From contig JADLEU010000128.1 of the NCBI GenBank assembly GCA_020845955.1, forward strand, positions 1 through 34,678: a stretch of 34,678 bases of DNA. The letters run 5' to 3'. This DNA comes from Anaerolineales bacterium. Its GTDB lineage: Bacteria > Chloroflexota > Anaerolineae > Anaerolineales > UBA6663. Below are positions 32,716 through 34,678 of the stretch, in pieces. The notes under the pieces are model-generated. The model was not told the origin of the DNA and made no database searches. It saw only the letters and a program-made list of their open reading frames with translations. A program made the translations under genes and the position numbers. Each line of letters starts with the position of its first letter. The first letter of the stretch is position 1.

Positions 32716-33141
32716 CTAGCCTTCCACCACAATGCCCATGTTGCGGGCCGTGCCTTCCACCTGCTTCATGGCGCCTTCGAGATCGATGGCGTTCAGGTCC
32801 TTCATCTTGATCTCCGCGATCTCGCGGACCTGCTGGCGCGTCACCCGGCCGACCTTGTTGCGGTTGGGCTGCGGCGAACCTTTATCGATCTTGGCCGCCT
32901 TCCGCAGCAGCACCGCGGTCGGGGAGGTCTTGAGAACAAAGGTAAACGAGCCATCGGTGAAGATGGTGATCTCGGCTGGAATGACCTCGCCCGGGCGGTT
33001 GGCCGTGCGGGCGTTGTACTCCTTGCAGAAGGCCATGATGTTGATGCCATAGCCGGCCAGCGCCGGGCCGATCGGCGGCGCCGGGTTGGCCTTGCCGGCC
33101 TCAATCTGCAGCTTGGTAACGCCTTTGACTTTCTTTGCCAT
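32716..33141 (-). CDS. rplK: Ribosomal protein uL11
   Basis: This 141-residue protein forms the GTPase-associated centre with 23S rRNA. Signatures: [37 protein letters not shown] (proline-rich factor-binding loop) and the C-terminal RNA-binding part ([31 protein letters not shown] with GTARNMGI). AAGGAG precedes the ATG at 33141 at normal spacing. Located after nusG, as in most bacteria. Confidence 0.98.
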   Translation of the reverse strand: MAKKVKGVTKLQIEAGKANPAPPIGPALAGYGINIMAFCKEYNARTANRPGEVIPAEITIFTDGSFTFVLKTSPTAVLLRKAAKIDKGSPQPNRNKVGRVTRQQVREIAEIKMKDLNAIDLEGAMKQVEGTARNMGIVVEG

Positions 33142-33190
33142 ACAAGCTTCTCCTTGGTGGTCCTAGCGGGCGACAGCGGCGCCCTCCCAC

Positions 33191-33850
33191 CTAGACTTTT
33201 TCGACCTGCAGAAAATCCAGCTCCACCGGCGTCTCGCGGCCGAAGAACGACACCATCACACGCACCTTGGCGCGGTCCATGTCGATCTCGGCCACGGTGC
33301 CGATAAAGTCGTTGAAGGGCCCGTCGACGATGCGGACCTTCTGGCCGGGCTTGAAGGTCACCTTCACCTTGGGCGCCTCGGCCTCCATGCGCCGCAGGAT
33401 CTGGGCTACCTCTTCCGGGCGCAGCGGAGTGGGCACATTGCCCATGCCCACGAACCCGGTCACACCGGGCGTGTTGCGCACGACGTACCACGAGTCTTCG
33501 CTCATGATCATCTGCACCAGCAGATAGCCGGGGAACACCCGGCGCTCGACCGTGCGGCGCTTGCCGTCCTTGACCTCGATCTCCTCCTCCGTGGGCACGA
33601 CCACGTCGAAGATCTTGCCCTTCATGCCCATCGACTCGATGCGCTGCTCGAGGTTGTGGCGGACCTTGTTCTCGTAACCGGAATAGCAGTGGATCACGTA
33701 CCAATTCCGGCCGTCGTCGGCCGCTTCGGCGGCCGGCTCGGGCGTTTCACCTGCGGCGGACGAGGCCGAGGCGGGCTCGCGCGCCTCGTCGGCGCGCCGA
33801 TCCATGTCGTCATCGCCGTAGGCGAACTCGTCGTCAGCCTCAACCGCCAT
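33191..33850 (-). CDS. nusG: Transcription termination/antitermination factor NusG
   Basis: This 219-residue protein couples RNA polymerase to the ribosome and to Rho. The NGN domain begins at about 48 (RNWYVIHCYSGYENKVRHNLEQRI) and includes RRVFPGYLLVQM and PGVTGFVG; the KOW domain is FKPGQKVRIVDGPFNDFIGTVAEID. Compared with E. coli NusG it has an extra acidic N-terminal stretch of about 40 residues (ADDEFAYGDDDMDRRADEARE and an Ala/Pro/Glu section). Start: ATG 33850 with AAAGGTGAG seven bases upstream; a GTG at 33862 overlaps that site and is less likely. It follows secE by 40 bp. Confidence 0.96.
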   Translation of the reverse strand: MAVEADDEFAYGDDDMDRRADEAREPASASSAAGETPEPAAEAADDGRNWYVIHCYSGYENKVRHNLEQRIESMGMKGKIFDVVVPTEEEIEVKDGKRRTVERRVFPGYLLVQMIMSEDSWYVVRNTPGVTGFVGMGNVPTPLRPEEVAQILRRMEAEAPKVKVTFKPGQKVRIVDGPFNDFIGTVAEIDMDRAKVRVMVSFFGRETPVELDFLQVEKV

Positions 33851-33890
33851 GGAGTCACTCACCTTTCAAACCAACCGTTTCTCCGGGCGT

Positions 33891-34103
33891 CTACAGGCTG
33901 ATCAGGAACCTGATCAGCTGCGAAAAGAGATAGTCAAAAGTGCCCAACCCAATGGCGCTGACGGTGATCACGACCAGCACGATCCAGGTCAGGCGCAACG
34001 CCTCTTCGCGGGTCGGCCAGACGACCTTCTTCAGTTCACCCACCGTTTCGCGGTAGAAGCGGACGATGGCATTGGGTTCTTTGACTGTCTGCACTTTCGC
34101 CAT
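33891..34103 (-). CDS. secE: Preprotein translocase subunit SecE
   Basis: The 70-residue single-span SecE has the amphipathic helix (FYRETVGELKKVVWPTREEAL) and one transmembrane segment (TWIVLVVITVSAIGLGTFDYLF), the minimal form that clamps SecY. AGGAGG lies six bases before the ATG at 34103. A perfect 11-bp stem and a second hairpin lie between it and tRNA-Trp upstream. Confidence 0.96.
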   Translation of the reverse strand: MAKVQTVKEPNAIVRFYRETVGELKKVVWPTREEALRLTWIVLVVITVSAIGLGTFDYLFSQLIRFLISL

Positions 34104-34126
34104 GCACCACCTCCTCTTCTGGACAG

Positions 34127-34178
34127 GCAAGACACCGCCCCCACCTGCAGCGGTGTCTTGCGGAGGGGTCAGCACCCC
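34127..34178 (-). repeat. Two hairpins between tRNA-Trp and secE
   Basis: GCAAGACACCG (34127-34137) pairs perfectly with CGGTGTCTTGC (34151-34161), loop 13 nt. GGGGT (34165-34169) pairs with ACCCC (34174-34178). There is no U-run, so they look like processing or 5'-stabilising structures of the secE-nusG mRNA rather than terminators. Confidence 0.6.
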
Positions 34179-34187
34179 GGGATCAGG

Positions 34188-34260
34188 CAGGCCAGGCAAG
34201 AATCGAACTCGCAACCCCCGCTTTTGGAGAGCGGTGCTCTGCCAATTGAGCTACTGGCCT
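34188..34260 (-). tRNA. trnW: tRNA-Trp (anticodon CCA)
   Basis: A 73-nt cloverleaf. The acceptor arm AGGCCAG pairs with CTGGCCT, discriminator base G; D arm GCTC/GAGC; anticodon stem CCGCT/AGCGG with loop CTCCAAA, anticodon CCA; T arm GCGAG-TTCGATT-CTTGC. The 3' CCA is not encoded. Its position between rpmG and secE is common in bacteria. Confidence 0.96.
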
Positions 34261-34336
34261 AAAACCGGCCAAAGCGGGGCTGGCTGGCCAGCGCCCCCAG
34301 CCCGCGGCTTTGGTCCTGCGTCTTACACAGCGGTCC

Positions 34337-34504
34337 TTACTTCGTCTCGCGATGGATCCGGTGGCAGCGGCAGCGCGGGCAGAACTTCTTCAGCTCGAGC
34401 CGGTTCGGATCATTGCGGCGGTTCTTCTGGGTCGTGTAGTTCCGCTCTTTACACTCAGTGCAGGCCAGTGTAATCACCGGCCGGATGTCTTTCGCCTTAG
34501 CCAT
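34337..34504 (-). CDS. rpmG: Ribosomal protein bL33, zinc-binding form
   Basis: The 55-residue protein begins [18 protein letters not shown] and ends [15 protein letters not shown]. It has the four cysteines of the zinc-containing (C+) form in CTEC and CPRC; an extra cysteine gives CPRCRC where CPRCRK is usual. The middle ([19 protein letters not shown]) is canonical. The ATG at 34504 follows a weak AGG. Located between tuf and tRNA-Trp. Confidence 0.95.
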   Translation of the reverse strand: MAKAKDIRPVITLACTECKERNYTTQKNRRNDPNRLELKKFCPRCRCHRIHRETK

Positions 34505-34544
34505 GCTTTACCTGCGCGCGTCCTCAACGGCGCCCGCCAGGCGC

Positions 34545-34678
34545 CTAATCGATCACCTTGGTAATGACGCCGGCGCCGACGGTCAGGCCGCCTTCGCGGA
34601 TGGCGAAGTGGCCGCCGGCTTCCAGGGCGACGGGCGTGATCAACTCGACCGCCATGTTGATGTTGTCGCCGGGCATGA
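34545..34678 (-). CDS. tuf: Elongation factor Tu, C-terminal end (partial)
   Basis: Only the last 43 codons and the stop are in the window; the gene continues past 34678. The reading is [18 protein letters not shown], then [23 protein letters not shown], the well-known C-terminal barrel of EF-Tu, which delivers aminoacyl-tRNA to the ribosome. Confidence 0.96.
   Translation of the reverse strand, partial: MPGDNINMAVELITPVALEAGGHFAIREGGLTVGAGVITKVID

Overview
The window looks like a stretch of chromosome from a GC-rich, free-living bacterium, most likely a Chloroflexota (Anaerolineae-type) lineage. That assignment is inference. It rests on the gene style (NB-ARC/TPR protein, GT39-type membrane glycosyltransferase, GH31 glucosidase, two DinB proteins, crotonases, PepF) and on a bacterial tuf-rpmG-trnW-secE-nusG-rplK-rplA-rplJ-rplL cluster. 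No phage, IS element, integrase or CRISPR array is visible.

Layout. (1) 256-2595, plus: a GH31 alpha-glucosidase that meets the next gene tail to tail, both stops lying in one CTAG. (2) 2592-14158, all minus: a run of mainly metabolic and housekeeping genes. In transcription order these are an M20 peptidase, a secreted peptidase-MA metalloprotease, an EthD-like protein, a YbaK-type deacylase, a zinc-ribbon crotonase, a geranylgeranyl-reductase-type flavoprotein, a membrane protein, an SDR-fold protein with a degenerate active site, an unrecognised protein, two DinB proteins, a classical enoyl-CoA hydratase and an AAC(3)-like acetyltransferase. Several overlap by 1-4 nt, so translational coupling is likely. 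(3) 14159-14428: a divergent regulatory region with a direct repeat of 11-bp period, a perfect -10 box, a nested hairpin and a 20-bp perfect palindrome. (4) 14429-23108, plus: an NB-ARC ATPase with nine TPR units, then a soluble histidine kinase carrying a zinc ribbon and an MshEN-like domain, translationally coupled (ATGA) to a membrane-tethered clan-A glycoside hydrolase, then a GT39-like membrane glycosyltransferase and a TIGR01777-type epimerase. (5) 23170-26208, minus: oligoendopeptidase F and a family-2 glycosyltransferase. (6) 26452-28175, plus: a four-helix membrane protein and a membrane-anchored lytic transglycosylase, ended by a strong terminator. (7) 28222-30564, minus: an OmpR-type response regulator and its histidine kinase. 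(8) 30667-34678, minus: the ribosomal/translation cluster with an L10 leader and attenuator, tRNA-Trp and the 3' end of tuf.

How it fits together. The most system-like part is 17201-23108. A cytosolic kinase with a predicted cyclic-di-GMP-binding fold is coupled to an extracytoplasmic glycosidase and a polyprenyl-sugar-type glycosyltransferase, which suggests second-messenger-controlled surface polysaccharide handling. It has no adjacent response regulator. The NB-ARC/TPR protein upstream has no recognisable effector domain and has its own structured leader. At the DNA level, several genes (peptidase-MA, geranylgeranyl reductase, GT2, response regulator) have a -10 box only 7-8 nt before the ATG, which points to leaderless mRNAs. 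All functional calls come from reading motifs by eye; no database search was made.
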